64,000 nucleotides of DNA from Mannheimia bovis (GTDB lineage Bacteria; Pseudomonadota; Gammaproteobacteria; Enterobacterales; Pasteurellaceae). This document shows, one piece after another, positions 7,721 through 15,772 of the stretch (its first letter is position 1; each line of letters opens with the position of its first letter). The DNA lies in contig NZ_CP061280.1 of NCBI RefSeq assembly GCF_014541205.1, positions 1,442,798 through 1,506,797 on the forward strand, read 5' to 3'. Made by a program: the position numbers and the translations under genes. The notes beneath the pieces are model-generated. The model made no database searches, was not told the DNA's origin, and saw nothing but the letters and a program-made list of their open reading frames with translations.

Positions 7721-7942
7721 TTAAGAATTTATCAAAATAAACGCTTCTTTTAGCTCTTTGGCAAGGTCTAATGTGCCTTTTCCACTGTGGTTTCTTGAGT
7801 GTTCTAACACGGCCTGTTTGATATGGTATTTATCTTCATCAGACAGGCTTTCCTCTTTAAAACTCACTTCCAAATCTTTAATATTCCCCATTTGATCATT
7901 CAAAAGGGCTAATTTGGCGATTTCATAATTTTTACTTTTCAT
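7721..7942 (-). CDS. First gene of the early-left operon, 73 aa, unknown
   Basis: An AGAGGT ribosome site precedes the ATG. This is the first gene downstream of the candidate PL promoter, the place where lambda encodes N, but the sequence is acidic (SFKEESLSDEDKYHIKQAV) with no arginine-rich RNA-binding tip, so an N-type function is not supported by sequence. Mostly helical by appearance. Its long leader carries a boxA-like element and a 9-bp stem. Confidence 0.6.
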   Translation of the reverse strand: MKSKNYEIAKLALLNDQMGNIKDLEVSFKEESLSDEDKYHIKQAVLEHSRNHSGKGTLDLAKELKEAFILINS

Positions 7943-8284
7943 AATCTACCTCTGGTTAAATATTCCAAAACACACTTTTTCAAATATGCTTTGGAATTGA
8001 ACCAGCGTTTGTGCTTCCCGATTCACTGCCGGTGCTTAACGTTTCCGCTGGTTCTCACATCACCGATAAATTCGCTACAGCTACCATACTATTCTTTCAG
8101 TTTGAGTAGCTTAGAGAGTTTCACAACTTATCTGTAAGCTCATTTACCGCATACGTTTTACCGATTTGTGCAAAGATTGGTTCTGTCTCTCCAATGTCAT
8201 TGCATTGCTAATAGTCCGCTTGCCGTGATGTGTTTTTGATTAAATTTTTAAAGAACATCGAGCTTAGCTCGTTTTGATGGGTGT
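7943..8284 (-). promoter_or_regulatory. Long untranslated leader of the early-left transcript
   Basis: About 335 bases without a gene between PL and the first leftward gene. Near the 5' end (minus strand) are a small perfect hairpin CGAGC-TTA-GCTCG on the plus strand (8259-8271) and TTCTTTAAAA (8246-8256), which resembles boxA of ribosomal and nut antitermination sites. Further down GAACCAGCG/CGCTGGTTC (7999-8007 with 8046-8054) makes a perfect 9-bp stem. Together with the terminator at 6982 this suggests processive antitermination. Confidence 0.45.
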
Positions 8285-8313
8285 ATTATCACAAATTGAA
8301 ATTAATAAATCAA
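8285..8313 (-). promoter_or_regulatory. Candidate PL promoter
   Basis: On the minus strand TTGATT (8308-8313), 17 bases, GATAAT (8285-8290). Both hexamers overlap operator-like sites at 8288-8303 and 8312-8327, so repressor bound there would exclude RNA polymerase. It points toward the recombination operon. Confidence 0.65.
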
Positions 8314-8357
8314 CACATAATGAAATCAATGTTGTTAAATTAATTTCATTTTGTGAT
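8288..8357. promoter_or_regulatory. OL-like cluster of three operator sites
   Basis: Three 16-base matches to ATCACAAAATGAAATT: 8288-8303 (plus; ATCACAAATTGAAATT), 8312-8327 (plus; 12 of 16 bases) and 8342-8357 (minus; exact). With flanking bases the motif is a pseudo-palindrome TAATnnCAnnnTGnnATTA. The exact 16-mer recurs at 11109-11124 between cI and cro, so these are likely CI and Cro binding sites over PL. Confidence 0.75.
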
Positions 8358-8504
8358 TAATTTTTTGATTTTAAAGAGAATTTATTTTTAGAAAGGTTGT
8401 TTGATTGCTTAATAAATAAACAATCGTGGGGTGCAAGCGGTCGTTTTTGGGGAAAATTTTGCAGATGAGAGGTAAAAGAAAAACCGCCATAAAGACGGTT
8501 TGTG
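8358..8504. other. Short AT-rich spacer between OL-like sites and the three-gene set
   Basis: Contains one uptake-signal-like GCAAGCGGTCG near 8432 and an AAACCGCC...GGCGGTTT-like inverted repeat (about 8480-8500, imperfect) just past the stop of the leftward 139-residue gene, which may end that transcript. No gene seen. Confidence 0.4.
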
Positions 8505-8924
8505 TTAAAGGAATTTCTTAGGATAAAATTCAATAAGTGGCGTTAGTTTGTAAATTAAGTTCCGAATAGCCGTATCTCTTTGGTTAGATTCTTCTGAAAA
8601 AAGTTGGTCCGTAATAATTTGCTTTATTTCTCGTAATTGATTTCTCGGGTAATCTTGCGGCACTAAGACATTGATTTTTGAGCATTTGGCTTGAAGTAAC
8701 TTATGATTAGCAATCATTCGATGATAGTTAGTTTCACTATAATCCATTTCTTTGTGGATTATTAGTGATTCATTGAGTATCTTCTGACAAAGATTTTCTA
8801 ACTCATCTATTGCGGCATTATATGTACTATGTTTAGCATTTCGTCCACCTAAACAGTAGCTGATTGGGATACCTACCACAGAAACTAATAGCGAAATGCT
8901 TGCAATAATATCAGAGAGTTGCAT
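8505..8924 (-). CDS. Membrane-anchored protein of the GHKL/STAS set, 139 aa
   Basis: Residues 1-26 (MQLSDIIASISLLVSVVGIP onward) form one membrane segment with a short outside end; residues 30-139 are a cytoplasmic, mainly helical part with Cys residues and clusters of Glu/Lys, and no known domain. The start overlaps the end of the STAS-like gene by 14 bases, so translation is coupled. Being third in a cI-linked operon in the rexAB position, it could be the membrane effector of the set, as RexB is; this is inference. Confidence 0.65.
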   Translation of the reverse strand: MQLSDIIASISLLVSVVGIPISYCLGGRNAKHSTYNAAIDELENLCQKILNESLIIHKEMDYSETNYHRMIANHKLLQAKCSKINVLVPQDYPRNQLREIKQIITDQLFSEESNQRDTAIRNLIYKLTPLIEFYPKKFL

Positions 8925-9249
8925 TGCTATTAGCCTTACGTTCGATAGCCTCTTCTACATAATTTCTTATTTCAAGAATTAAGTCTGGATCATCCTCAGA
9001 AACTAAATTATCAACAATTCTTCGCATGATATTTGGCTCGACACTAGAACGAATACATCCGCCAAAAACTTCTTCTAAGAATGAAGAACCATACCCTGCA
9101 ACACCATCAAGATTGATAATCCAATCCGATGTTTGAGAGAGTTTTGGTAGTAAGATGTCTTCTCTAAATTCTTCACCACTTGCTTTACCTAAATGGCGAT
9201 AGCGTGGACCGGGAAATTCACTAAATTTTTTTATGTAAATAGTTTCCAT
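8911..9249 (-). CDS. STAS-like domain protein (DUF4325)
   Basis: A 112-residue protein with GEEFREDILLPKL (about residues 25-37) and IINLDGVAGYGSSFLEEVFG (about 44-63), the conserved segments of DUF4325, a STAS-like fold related to anti-sigma antagonists. In such proteins the loop Ser (here SS after GYG) can be phosphorylated by a GHKL kinase partner. That partner is encoded three bases upstream. The pair therefore looks like a partner-switch module. DUF4325 has no settled function. Confidence 0.8.
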   Translation of the reverse strand: METIYIKKFSEFPGPRYRHLGKASGEEFREDILLPKLSQTSDWIINLDGVAGYGSSFLEEVFGGCIRSSVEPNIMRRIVDNLVSEDDPDLILEIRNYVEEAIERKANSNATL

Positions 9250-9252
9250 AAA

Positions 9253-10332
9253 TTATGCCTTATTAAGTGGGATATTCCACTGAATGATTGTACCATTTAT
9301 CGACAATTGATTTTCATAACAACGTTCATTACCATTATGGGAGAATGTATACGTTCCTTTGTTTGAATGTATAAATAAAGTGCTACCTTTATTTTCCTTG
9401 ATCAAGGATTTTATGTCAGTTGAACCTTTTCCTCTATAATCAAGTTCGGTTCTTGATTCTTTTATTGCTGCAGCCGCTTTGATATATAGGCAATCATTAG
9501 TGGGTTTGGTTGTAAGCCTTAATACTTCTTTCCATAACTTTGCTAAGAAGTGTTCATCTTGAGTATATTCTAGTGTATTTGGGATACCGTGTCCTAAGTC
9601 GCAAACAAAAATTGACATTTCATCATTCAAAACAGCAAGCAGCATCCACCAACGTTTAAGTGGGAAAGAGCGTTTTGTTGGTATTCTTATATCATAAGCG
9701 TGTTCAACAGCATTAGATATTCCTTCAATCCACGTTCTATATAAACCAGAGGTGGAAATTCCCATATTTTCCAATTCATCTTTGAGAGGTTTAGTAATAG
9801 AACCATCAGCTTCATCACCTCGGATATAATGCCAACATACAACGTTTTTCTTTGATGAATGACTAGTATAATTAAATCCTAATAGTTTATAAAGCCCTAT
9901 ATGACAAAAGACAGCATCTACATCATATTTCATTCTGTTTTGTATTCTGTAATCATTAGGCTTATTTTTAGGGCGAATTATGCTAAATTTTAAGTTAGGG
10001 TATAATGTTCTAATCGTATCGATTGTGGCTACTAATGTTGCACAAGCATCAGGTGATAATACTTCGGTTTCTCTAAAATTAATTTTTATCTTTTTAGAAG
10101 ATCGTGCAGCTTCAGAGCATAGCCTTTCAAGTGCGTTTTTAAAATACACAAAAACTTTATGGTGTTTTAGACTTAAGGATAACACTTTGGGAGCAATAAC
10201 TGTCATTCCTTTAGCGGATATTTGATTTCTAAAACGTGGTTTTTTGTGTTTTTTTCTTGATAATATATTACGATGTGTTCTTTTTCTTACCATTCTTAAC
10301 CAATGTTGTAGGAAGAACTTCGCTCTCTTCAT
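9253..10332 (-). CDS. GHKL ATPase with STAS-like N-terminal half, 359 aa
   Basis: Residues 1-35 are very basic (KRTHRNILSRKKHKK). Residues 55-120 (KIKINFRETEVLSPDACATL onward) look like a STAS domain. Residues 195-359 carry the GHKL/histidine-kinase-type ATP site: N-box EGISNAVEHAYD (E203, N207, H211), G1 box DLGHGIP (D245-P251) and G2-like RGKGSTDI (300-307). No phospho-acceptor dimerisation domain is visible, so it is more like an anti-sigma-type Ser kinase or an ATPase switch than a sensor kinase. GAAGAGG precedes the ATG. It follows cI by 59 bases in the same direction. Confidence 0.8.
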   Translation of the reverse strand: MKRAKFFLQHWLRMVRKRTHRNILSRKKHKKPRFRNQISAKGMTVIAPKVLSLSLKHHKVFVYFKNALERLCSEAARSSKKIKINFRETEVLSPDACATLVATIDTIRTLYPNLKFSIIRPKNKPNDYRIQNRMKYDVDAVFCHIGLYKLLGFNYTSHSSKKNVVCWHYIRGDEADGSITKPLKDELENMGISTSGLYRTWIEGISNAVEHAYDIRIPTKRSFPLKRWWMLLAVLNDEMSIFVCDLGHGIPNTLEYTQDEHFLAKLWKEVLRLTTKPTNDCLYIKAAAAIKESRTELDYRGKGSTDIKSLIKENKGSTLFIHSNKGTYTFSHNGNERCYENQLSINGTIIQWNIPLNKA

Positions 10333-10391
10333 ATAGACCTCTTCTCAAACTAAGGTTACCCAATAAAATTCAACTGTTGGCTTTGGTGCAT

Positions 10392-11051
10392 TTACAAATA
10401 GCTCCTATGCTCAACCGCCACTCCAATAATACGAATATCTTGTTTCATTGAGCTGAGTGTTGGAAAATCTGGGTTAAGTGGTATTAGCTCAAAATGAGGA
10501 TTGCCAGATTCTGACCATTCGCCTAATTCCCGATAACGTTTTAAAGTGGCCTCACCTGTGCCATTAACCGCTGCTACATAATCACCCGGATGTGGGCGTT
10601 TGCGAATATCAATTAACACAAGATCGCCCTCACTAAATTTAGGCTCCATTGATAATCCTGAAATACGCAGAAAGAACGCATCTGGCCCAGCATCAATCTC
10701 TGTATCGATATAGTCATATCCCATAGAGCCTTTATAATCAAACGTTTCAGTCCATAGGCCAGCTTGAATAGAGCTAATTAGGGGGTATGAGTTGGATTTT
10801 TGAGGCTTAACAATTTGAACATTCGTATCAAAAGCAAGAGTTTCGGGAGAAACACCAAGAACTCTACTGATAATTTCAATATCATCTAGGTCAGGAGTTC
10901 GGTTGTCTCTCTCATAATTCGCAATACGAGATTGCCCCCATTTATTATTCTTATCTCGATTATCTATTGATGTACATCGTTCAGCGACTTCTTGCTGACT
11001 GATGCCTAATTGCTCTCTATAAGCCTTAATTCTGTTACCTAAGGTTGTCAT
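10392..11051 (-). CDS. CI-like phage repressor with LexA-type peptidase domain
   Basis: 219 residues. An N-terminal XRE helix-turn-helix (IKAYREQLGISQQEVAERC ... RIANYERDNRTP, residues 8-53) is followed by an S24 peptidase domain: cleavage site Ala-Gly in SSIQAGLW (about 95), nucleophile Ser in SGLSMEP (about 132) and Lys in EATLKRY (about 168). It keeps the prophage silent by binding the operators and would cleave itself with RecA after DNA damage. Divergent from cro across the OR-like region. Confidence 0.93.
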   Translation of the reverse strand: MTTLGNRIKAYREQLGISQQEVAERCTSIDNRDKNNKWGQSRIANYERDNRTPDLDDIEIISRVLGVSPETLAFDTNVQIVKPQKSNSYPLISSIQAGLWTETFDYKGSMGYDYIDTEIDAGPDAFFLRISGLSMEPKFSEGDLVLIDIRKRPHPGDYVAAVNGTGEATLKRYRELGEWSESGNPHFELIPLNPDFPTLSSMKQDIRIIGVAVEHRSYL

Positions 11052-11093
11052 AACTCTCTCCCATATTAATTTCTCTTTATTTTAATACGCTCT

Positions 11094-11122
11094 GTTATAT
11101 TTTCATAAATCACAAAATGAAA
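11094..11122 (-). promoter_or_regulatory. Candidate PRM promoter for cI
   Basis: On the minus strand TTTCAT (11117-11122), 17 bases, TATAAC (11094-11099), about 43 bases before the cI start. The -35 overlaps operator site 11109-11124. Transcripts from here would run through cI into the GHKL/STAS/membrane genes, as lambda PRM does into rexAB. Confidence 0.55.
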
Positions 11123-11179
11123 TTTACATTTAGTTCAATATGTGATTTAATTATTGAAGGTTAATCACAAAGAGAAATT
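11109..11179. promoter_or_regulatory. OR-like cluster of three operator sites
   Basis: Matches to ATCACAAAATGAAATT at 11109-11124 (plus, exact), 11131-11146 (minus, 12 of 16) and 11164-11179 (plus, 14 of 16). They lie between the divergent cI and cro genes and overlap both candidate promoters. Same motif as the cluster at 8288-8357. Confidence 0.78.
11123..11151 (+). promoter_or_regulatory. Candidate PR promoter
   Basis: TTTACA (11123-11128), 17 bases, TTTAAT (11146-11151), with the start site about 25 bases before the cro ATG. Operator 11131-11146 fills the spacer, so repressor binding would block it. Confidence 0.6.
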
Positions 11180-11183
11180 TTTA

Positions 11184-11390
11184 ATGAATAAAATAGCCGA
11201 AATTCGAAACCGACTTGGTGTAAGTCAAGCTCAGTTAGCTGTCCAGATTGGTTGGGGACAACCTCGAATTGCTAACTATGAAACTGGAAACCGTACGCCA
11301 TCTGTTTATGTTGCTCAAAAAATAGTTGAAGGATTGAATTCTTTAGGAGCAAACGTACGTATTGATGACGTTTTCCCTGTTGGCAACTAA
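11184..11390 (+). CDS. Cro-like repressor, 68 aa
   Basis: Start placed at MNKIAEIRNRLGVSQAQLAV; an upstream TTG extension would run through an operator and is unlikely. The XRE helix-turn-helix spans about residues 8-36 (GVSQAQLAVQIGWGQPRIAN), with a recognition helix (GQPRIANYETGNRTPS) very like that of the CI protein (GQSRIANYERDNRTPD), as expected if both bind the same operators. First gene of the rightward operon, divergent from cI. Confidence 0.85.
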   Translation: MNKIAEIRNRLGVSQAQLAVQIGWGQPRIANYETGNRTPSVYVAQKIVEGLNSLGANVRIDDVFPVGN

Positions 11391-11410
11391 TTTACCCCAA
11401 GAGGCACACA

Positions 11411-11656
11411 ATGCCACGCAATGAATTAACGAAAAATGCAAGAGCGATTGTGGATTTGATACATCGTAAATCTGCAACGGTTACGCATAAGGAACTAGCA
11501 AGAGCAATCGGACTGAGCGAATCACAATTTAGCCGCACATTTGCCGATAACGTGGAAATGGTGGCGGTAATTGTTGATTACTTAGGTATTGAGCTTGCAG
11601 ATAAAGAGGAATTAGCAGCATTAAAACTGCTCGCTGGTAAGTATTTAGGCAAATAA
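11411..11656 (+). CDS. CII-like transcriptional activator, 81 aa
   Basis: MPRNELTKNARAIVDLIHRK and a helix-turn-helix (VTHKELARAIGLSESQFSRT, about 25-44) match the CII family in length and order. CII activates establishment of lysogeny by stimulating repressor transcription. An AGAGG ribosome site precedes it. It lies 20 bases past cro and before the replication genes, as in lambda. Confidence 0.8.
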   Translation: MPRNELTKNARAIVDLIHRKSATVTHKELARAIGLSESQFSRTFADNVEMVAVIVDYLGIELADKEELAALKLLAGKYLGK

Positions 11657-11680
11657 AAAACCACCGCTGGAACGGTGGTA
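11654..11680. terminator. Hairpin with A/T tracts after the CII-like gene
   Basis: ACCACCG/CGGTGGT (11660-11666 with 11673-11679). On the minus strand six U residues follow, making a good leftward terminator; rightward the U tract is poor (TAGTTT), so it would be only a weak tR1-like stop. Confidence 0.55.
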
Positions 11681-11699
11681 GTTTACAAGGAGTTACCTT

Positions 11700-11870
11700 T
11701 TGAAAAATCAGCGTAATGATACACAAAAAAGCTCCTTATGGCAAGAGTTTGAATATCGAAAACGGTTAAAAAATCTGATTGAAAGCGGTTTATCCGTAGC
11801 CGAAATTGAAATCCGTTCACAACAAATTTATAAGGAGCTGAAAAGTGAATGCACAACCGAAGCAAATTAA
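11700..11870 (+). CDS. Small protein with TTG start, 56 aa
   Basis: Not recognised. AAGGAG sits a few bases before a TTG; no ATG is available in frame. The product is basic at the N-terminus and helical (LWQEFEYRKRLKNLIESGLS). It overlaps the start of the O-like gene by 26 bases and ends inside it, suggesting translational coupling. No obvious HTH, though the middle (LIESGLSVAEIEI) could be one. Confidence 0.5.
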   Translation: MKNQRNDTQKSSLWQEFEYRKRLKNLIESGLSVAEIEIRSQQIYKELKSECTTEAN

Positions 11871-12708
11871 CCCAATTTTAAAACTGCACCCCAAACAATC
11901 AGAGGCTAAGAAAGTGAGTGTTGATGATGGTTATACACAAATTCCGAATGAGTTGTTAGATGCTATTTTGGAAACTGACTTAACTAAACCTCAGATCAAA
12001 TTAGTTCTTGGGGTTATCAGGAAAACATTTTCTTGGCACAAGGAGATGGATTGGATTTGTAATGAACAGTTAGCAGAAATATCTAGACTTTGTGATGATA
12101 AAGAAGCAAGTCGTATAAAAAATGAGCTGATTAAAATGTGTGTTTTAGTCAAAGATGGTAGAAAAATTGGCTTGAATTTGTACATTTCGGAATGGCAAAA
12201 AAAGCAAAATCCAATGAATGTACAAAGTAAAAAGGTTGTACAAAAACAAGTAAAAAATCCAATGAATGTACAACAAAAATCCAATGAATGTACAACCACA
12301 AAAGAAACTATTACAAAAGAAAAAATAAATAATGAATTTACTAACGTAAATTCTGTACAACAATCCGAAATTTCTTTGCCGAAAAAAACGAAATCTGAGC
12401 CAGTCGATTATCAAGGTGTGATGGAAGAATTTAATCGAGCTGTGGAAAATACCCCTATTCCAAAAATTAGAGCGATGAGTGATGAGCGAAAGCGTTCGGT
12501 TCACACGTTAGCAAAAATCTTGCGGAAAGAGTTTGGTGGCTATACGCCAAAACATTTTGCGGACTATTTCAATGATTTCGTGCAGCAGGCAAGTAATCGC
12601 AAAGACCGATTTTATTTCGGTGGGCTTGATGGCTCAGGCTGGGTAGCAAACTTTGGCTACATCATTCGCTCCAAAACCTTTTACAACACTTGGGAAGATT
12701 CTCTATGA
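11845..12708 (+). CDS. O-like replication initiator, 287 aa
   Basis: GTG start after AAGGAG. The N-terminal 120 residues (DGYTQIPNELLDAILETDLT, then QIKLVLGVIRKTFSW) match the phage replication protein O N-terminal winged-helix domain, which binds origin iterons. A low-complexity linker (about 125-175) is encoded by the iterons themselves. The C-terminus (ERKRSVHTLAKILRKEFGGY onward) should contact the helicase. The next gene overlaps by ATGA and encodes a DnaB-type helicase, so this phage brings its own helicase. Confidence 0.88.
   Translation: MNAQPKQINPILKLHPKQSEAKKVSVDDGYTQIPNELLDAILETDLTKPQIKLVLGVIRKTFSWHKEMDWICNEQLAEISRLCDDKEASRIKNELIKMCVLVKDGRKIGLNLYISEWQKKQNPMNVQSKKVVQKQVKNPMNVQQKSNECTTTKETITKEKINNEFTNVNSVQQSEISLPKKTKSEPVDYQGVMEEFNRAVENTPIPKIRAMSDERKRSVHTLAKILRKEFGGYTPKHFADYFNDFVQQASNRKDRFYFGGLDGSGWVANFGYIIRSKTFYNTWEDSL
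12211..12365. other. Phage origin of replication: three iterons and AT-rich DNA
   Basis: CCAATGAATGTACAA occurs exactly three times (12211-12225, 12259-12273, 12281-12295), with a partial TTGTACAA at about 12236-12243. The following 65 bases (to about 12365) are strongly AT-rich. In lambda the origin likewise consists of iterons plus an AT-rich stretch inside the O gene. Confidence 0.82.
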
Positions 12709-14069
12709 GCCAAAATTTAAATACTATCACCTATGAAGTTGAATACTTGCTGATTGGCTCATTGCTAAAATCTCAGCTTAACTCGAAAGCAAGAGATGTG
12801 TTGAGTTGGTTAGAGCCTGAAATGTTCGCCACGTTCCAACTTGGAGCAATTTATGAGGCAATTCGCAAGCAGGCATTGAAAGATAATGTGATTGATATGT
12901 TGTTGCTCAATGCAGATTACGGACAAGATTTCGCTACGTTAGGCGAGATTATGAAAAACACGATTAGCTGGGCTAACCTAGATGGATACGCTGAAAAAGT
13001 TCGCCAGTATCACCAACGCAGAGAGGCTCAAAAAATCTTTTTGGGTGTGGCAAGCGAACTGCAAAATGCACGAGATGAGCAGTTAGATAGCATTACTTCA
13101 ACAGGCTTAACACATCTAAGCAAACTGCTAAAACGTGGCGGTAAAGTCAAGCCATTTAATATGCCTGATTTGGTTGATGGCTATATGGAGCTGTTCCAAG
13201 AGCGAGCGAAACCAAGTTTTAAAGAGCGGTTGTTGTTCACGGGGATTGAGGCGTTAGATGAAAAACTAGGTGGCATTAACGACACGGATATTTGCATTGT
13301 TGCTGGTCGTGCCGGTAATGGTAAAACGGAAACTGCCATCACATTTACCAAAAACATTATTGCAAACAAAGGCTCGGTTTTATTTTTCTCGCTGGAGATG
13401 AGCAAAGAGCAAATTATGGATAGATTAATTGCGAGTGCAAGCGGTGTGAATTCGGTAAAACTTCGCAATCCTGAAATGATGAACGATGAAGATTTTGGAA
13501 AGATGGGAATGGCACTTAAGCCATTGCAAAATCAAAAACTGTTTATTGTGGACAAAAGCGGATTAACCGCAGATGAAATTGTCGGGATTGCTGAAAATCA
13601 CATACAAGAACAGGGTAAGGTGAGTGCTGTGATTATCGATTATATCGGCTTAGTTCGACACGGTGCATTAGATGGGCGAGTAAATCGAACCTATCAAATC
13701 GGTGAAAGTATGGAGCGGTTTAAAACATTTTGCAAAAACAATCACGTTCCGATGATTTTGCTCGCTCAGCTAAACCGTAATGCAGACGGTAGTCGTCCAA
13801 GTAATGCGGATTTACGAGATAGCGGAAGCCTTGAGCAAGATGCAAGTCAAATAATTATGGTACATAACCAACGTAACAAGGATGGAGAACCAGCACCTTA
13901 TACGGAATGGATTGTAACTAAAAACAGATTTGGCAGTAACGGCACAGTTTATATGCAGTTTAAACAAGGGCAATTTATTGAGTGCGATCAAGCTATGGCG
14001 TGGGAGTACTTCCAGCAACCGAAAGAAAGTAAAACATCAACAAGCAAGCGTTATGGAGCAATGCAATGA
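12705..14069 (+). CDS. Phage DnaB-type replicative helicase, 454 aa
   Basis: Start at MSQNLNTITYEVEY, overlapping the O-like stop. The N-terminal DnaB domain (about 1-110) is followed by a RecA-like ATPase: Walker A VAGRAGNGKTE near residue 210, the VLFFSLEMSKEQ segment, Walker B VIIDYIGLV and LLAQLNRN plus SGSLEQDAS. It would unwind the phage origin in the 5' to 3' direction without needing host DnaB. The host dnaB lies in the same window at 60127 and is longer. Confidence 0.92.
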   Translation: MSQNLNTITYEVEYLLIGSLLKSQLNSKARDVLSWLEPEMFATFQLGAIYEAIRKQALKDNVIDMLLLNADYGQDFATLGEIMKNTISWANLDGYAEKVRQYHQRREAQKIFLGVASELQNARDEQLDSITSTGLTHLSKLLKRGGKVKPFNMPDLVDGYMELFQERAKPSFKERLLFTGIEALDEKLGGINDTDICIVAGRAGNGKTETAITFTKNIIANKGSVLFFSLEMSKEQIMDRLIASASGVNSVKLRNPEMMNDEDFGKMGMALKPLQNQKLFIVDKSGLTADEIVGIAENHIQEQGKVSAVIIDYIGLVRHGALDGRVNRTYQIGESMERFKTFCKNNHVPMILLAQLNRNADGSRPSNADLRDSGSLEQDASQIIMVHNQRNKDGEPAPYTEWIVTKNRFGSNGTVYMQFKQGQFIECDQAMAWEYFQQPKESKTSTSKRYGAMQ

Positions 14070-14614
14070 CGGATTTTGATAAAGACACTTGGCAAACGCC
14101 CGGCTACATCGAATTATGGCTTTATCGCCGCTACAAAATCAACGTTGATGGTTGTGCGACGGAAGAAAATTATTTATTCAGCTCATTTATTGGAGTAAGC
14201 CCAAATCAATCGGGTTGTCAAATTCATCACGACTTTTTAGCGGAAGATTTAGATCGCAGGCTGCAGGAAAAAGGCTTAGTGCGAGCCAATATTTTCGTCA
14301 ATCCCCCTTACTCAGACGTTACGCCATTTATCAAACAGGCTAAACACTTACGAGATAACGGTCACTTAGTGGTGATGTTGCTGAATAACGATAAATCAAC
14401 GCAGTGGTATCAAAACCATATTCACAACGTGGCAAATGAAGTGATTGATATTATCGGCGGCAGAATTGCATTTATCCACCCTATCACAGGGAACGAAATC
14501 AAAGGCAATAGTAAGGGACAAATGGTTGTCGTGTTCGACCCGACAATGGATGATTTTGTACAACGTTCTGTGAGTTTGGATTTTATTAAAAAGGTTGGTG
14601 GTTATGTTTGCTGA
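14066..14614 (+). CDS. Phage N6-adenine DNA methyltransferase (Dam-type), 182 aa
   Basis: The start DFDKDTWQTPGYIELWL and the catalytic NPPYSDV motif (about residue 77) mark the phage N-6-adenine methyltransferase family. It transfers a methyl group from S-adenosylmethionine to adenine, often in GATC, and may protect phage DNA from host restriction or mark it for regulation. It overlaps the helicase stop by four bases. LVVMLLNNDKSTQWYQ is a second conserved stretch. Confidence 0.87.
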   Translation: MTDFDKDTWQTPGYIELWLYRRYKINVDGCATEENYLFSSFIGVSPNQSGCQIHHDFLAEDLDRRLQEKGLVRANIFVNPPYSDVTPFIKQAKHLRDNGHLVVMLLNNDKSTQWYQNHIHNVANEVIDIIGGRIAFIHPITGNEIKGNSKGQMVVVFDPTMDDFVQRSVSLDFIKKVGGYVC

Positions 14615-14816
14615 TGTTAATTGCCCCAAATGTGGTGGCTTGGTTACCGAGCGTAAAAGTCGAAGTAAAGGAGCTAAAGATCGCTTTAGATGCTTTGGTA
14701 GAAAATGGAGTAAGGGTAACTATAAAGATGGCATTTTAATATCTACAACAAGTGGATACACACCATCTTGTGGGTTATTTGGTATTAAGGATTTATCAAA
14801 TGCAGAAGAAAAATAA
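14604..14816 (+). CDS. Small zinc-ribbon protein, 70 aa
   Basis: AAGGTTGGTGG precedes the ATG. CPKCGG near the N-terminus and CFGRKW ... SCGLFG further on give two Cys pairs, a zinc-ribbon layout. It overlaps the methylase by 11 bases. It resembles the products at 14837 and 16309, which share the N-terminal C-P-x-C and a later Cys pair. Function unknown. Confidence 0.65.
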   Translation: MFADVNCPKCGGLVTERKSRSKGAKDRFRCFGRKWSKGNYKDGILISTTSGYTPSCGLFGIKDLSNAEEK

Positions 14817-14836
14817 TGAAGATTGGGACGGTTTAG

Positions 14837-15040
14837 ATGGAATTTAAATGCCCTAAATGCAACGGAGAGCTTGAAGATTTAAGCATTAATGACGAATGGG
14901 GTTGGCATTTAGATGAGCCGTATCGTTGTAATGGACACTATACAGGGCAATTCCCAAGTGTAAGCAAGGATTGCTCGTTAAACCTCACGAAATCTTGTGG
15001 CTACTTTAGCAAGGAAGAGGTGGAGAAAGCGAATGGCTAA
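14837..15040 (+). CDS. Small zinc-ribbon protein, 67 aa
   Basis: MEFKCPKCNGELEDL and a later CNGHY ... CSLNL ... SCGYF provide several Cys ligands. It looks like a paralogue of the neighbouring 70-residue zinc-ribbon protein. Its stop overlaps the ATG of the DUF1367 gene (ATGGCTAA). A role in binding nucleic acid or protein is possible but not shown. Confidence 0.65.
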   Translation: MEFKCPKCNGELEDLSINDEWGWHLDEPYRCNGHYTGQFPSVSKDCSLNLTKSCGYFSKEEVEKANG

Positions 15041-15485
15041 ATACCAAATGACTAAGCTCGCAGGTGGTGTACTTGCACCGCTTAATGATGATGAGGCGGA
15101 GCGGTTGAAATCGTTTCAGAATGGCGAGCAATACGAAATCGAAATCAAACGCCAGCGTAACCCAGCATTTCATCGCAAGGTGTTTGCGTTTTTTAATTTC
15201 TGTTTTGATGTCTGGAGCGGCTGCCATACCGATTGGGAATATCAAGATGCCAGTGCTCAGTTTGATACGTTCCGCAAGCATTTAACCGTATTAGCTGGGT
15301 TTTATACCCAAACGTGGAATTTGAAAGGGCAGGTGCGAATTGAAGCGAAAAGCCTATCCTATGCCAATATGGAACAAGACGAATTTGAGCAGGTTTACAA
15401 AGCGTTAATCAACGCAGCAATTAAGCATATTTTTAACAACACGAGAGATGAGAACATTATCAATCGGTTGTATGCGTTTTTTTAG
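15033..15485 (+). CDS. DUF1367 phage protein, 150 aa
   Basis: Start at MAKYQMTKLAGG, overlapping the upstream stop. The segments RNPAFHRKVFAFFNFCF and FDTFRKHLTVLAGFY are characteristic of DUF1367, a lambdoid family in the nin-type region between replication and Q genes. Members are thought to serve in recombination or single-strand annealing, but I know of no firm assignment. Confidence 0.7.
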   Translation: MAKYQMTKLAGGVLAPLNDDEAERLKSFQNGEQYEIEIKRQRNPAFHRKVFAFFNFCFDVWSGCHTDWEYQDASAQFDTFRKHLTVLAGFYTQTWNLKGQVRIEAKSLSYANMEQDEFEQVYKALINAAIKHIFNNTRDENIINRLYAFF

Positions 15486-15508
15486 TTTAGCTAATTAAGG
15501 AAATTAAT

Positions 15509-15718
15509 ATGAAAAAGAAAGTGAGAGTTTTGCTTAGCGTGCCATTTAAATGTATAGCAGTGCTTATTGTGTTAATGGCTCTACCTGCTAGATATGTAAG
15601 TTATTTGTTGAGTTATCCCATAGGATTATTTGTTGCAGTAAGTTGTCTGATTGAAACTGGCAATTGGAATTATCAAAAAATCGTTGAAGATTTTAAATGC
15701 GATTTTAACCCAATTTAG
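15509..15718 (+). CDS. Small membrane protein, 69 aa
   Basis: A TAAGGAAATTAAT ribosome site. Two hydrophobic stretches (about 9-28 and 32-46; VPFKCIAVLIVLMALPARY and LLSYPIGLFVAVSCLIE) suggest a membrane protein with both ends probably inside. First of four small membrane proteins in the nin-like block. Not recognised. Confidence 0.6.
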   Translation: MKKKVRVLLSVPFKCIAVLIVLMALPARYVSYLLSYPIGLFVAVSCLIETGNWNYQKIVEDFKCDFNPI

Positions 15719-15772
15719 TGTGTGTTTATTAATTCCCTCGAAATCGGGGGAATTAAAATAGGAGAAATCAAA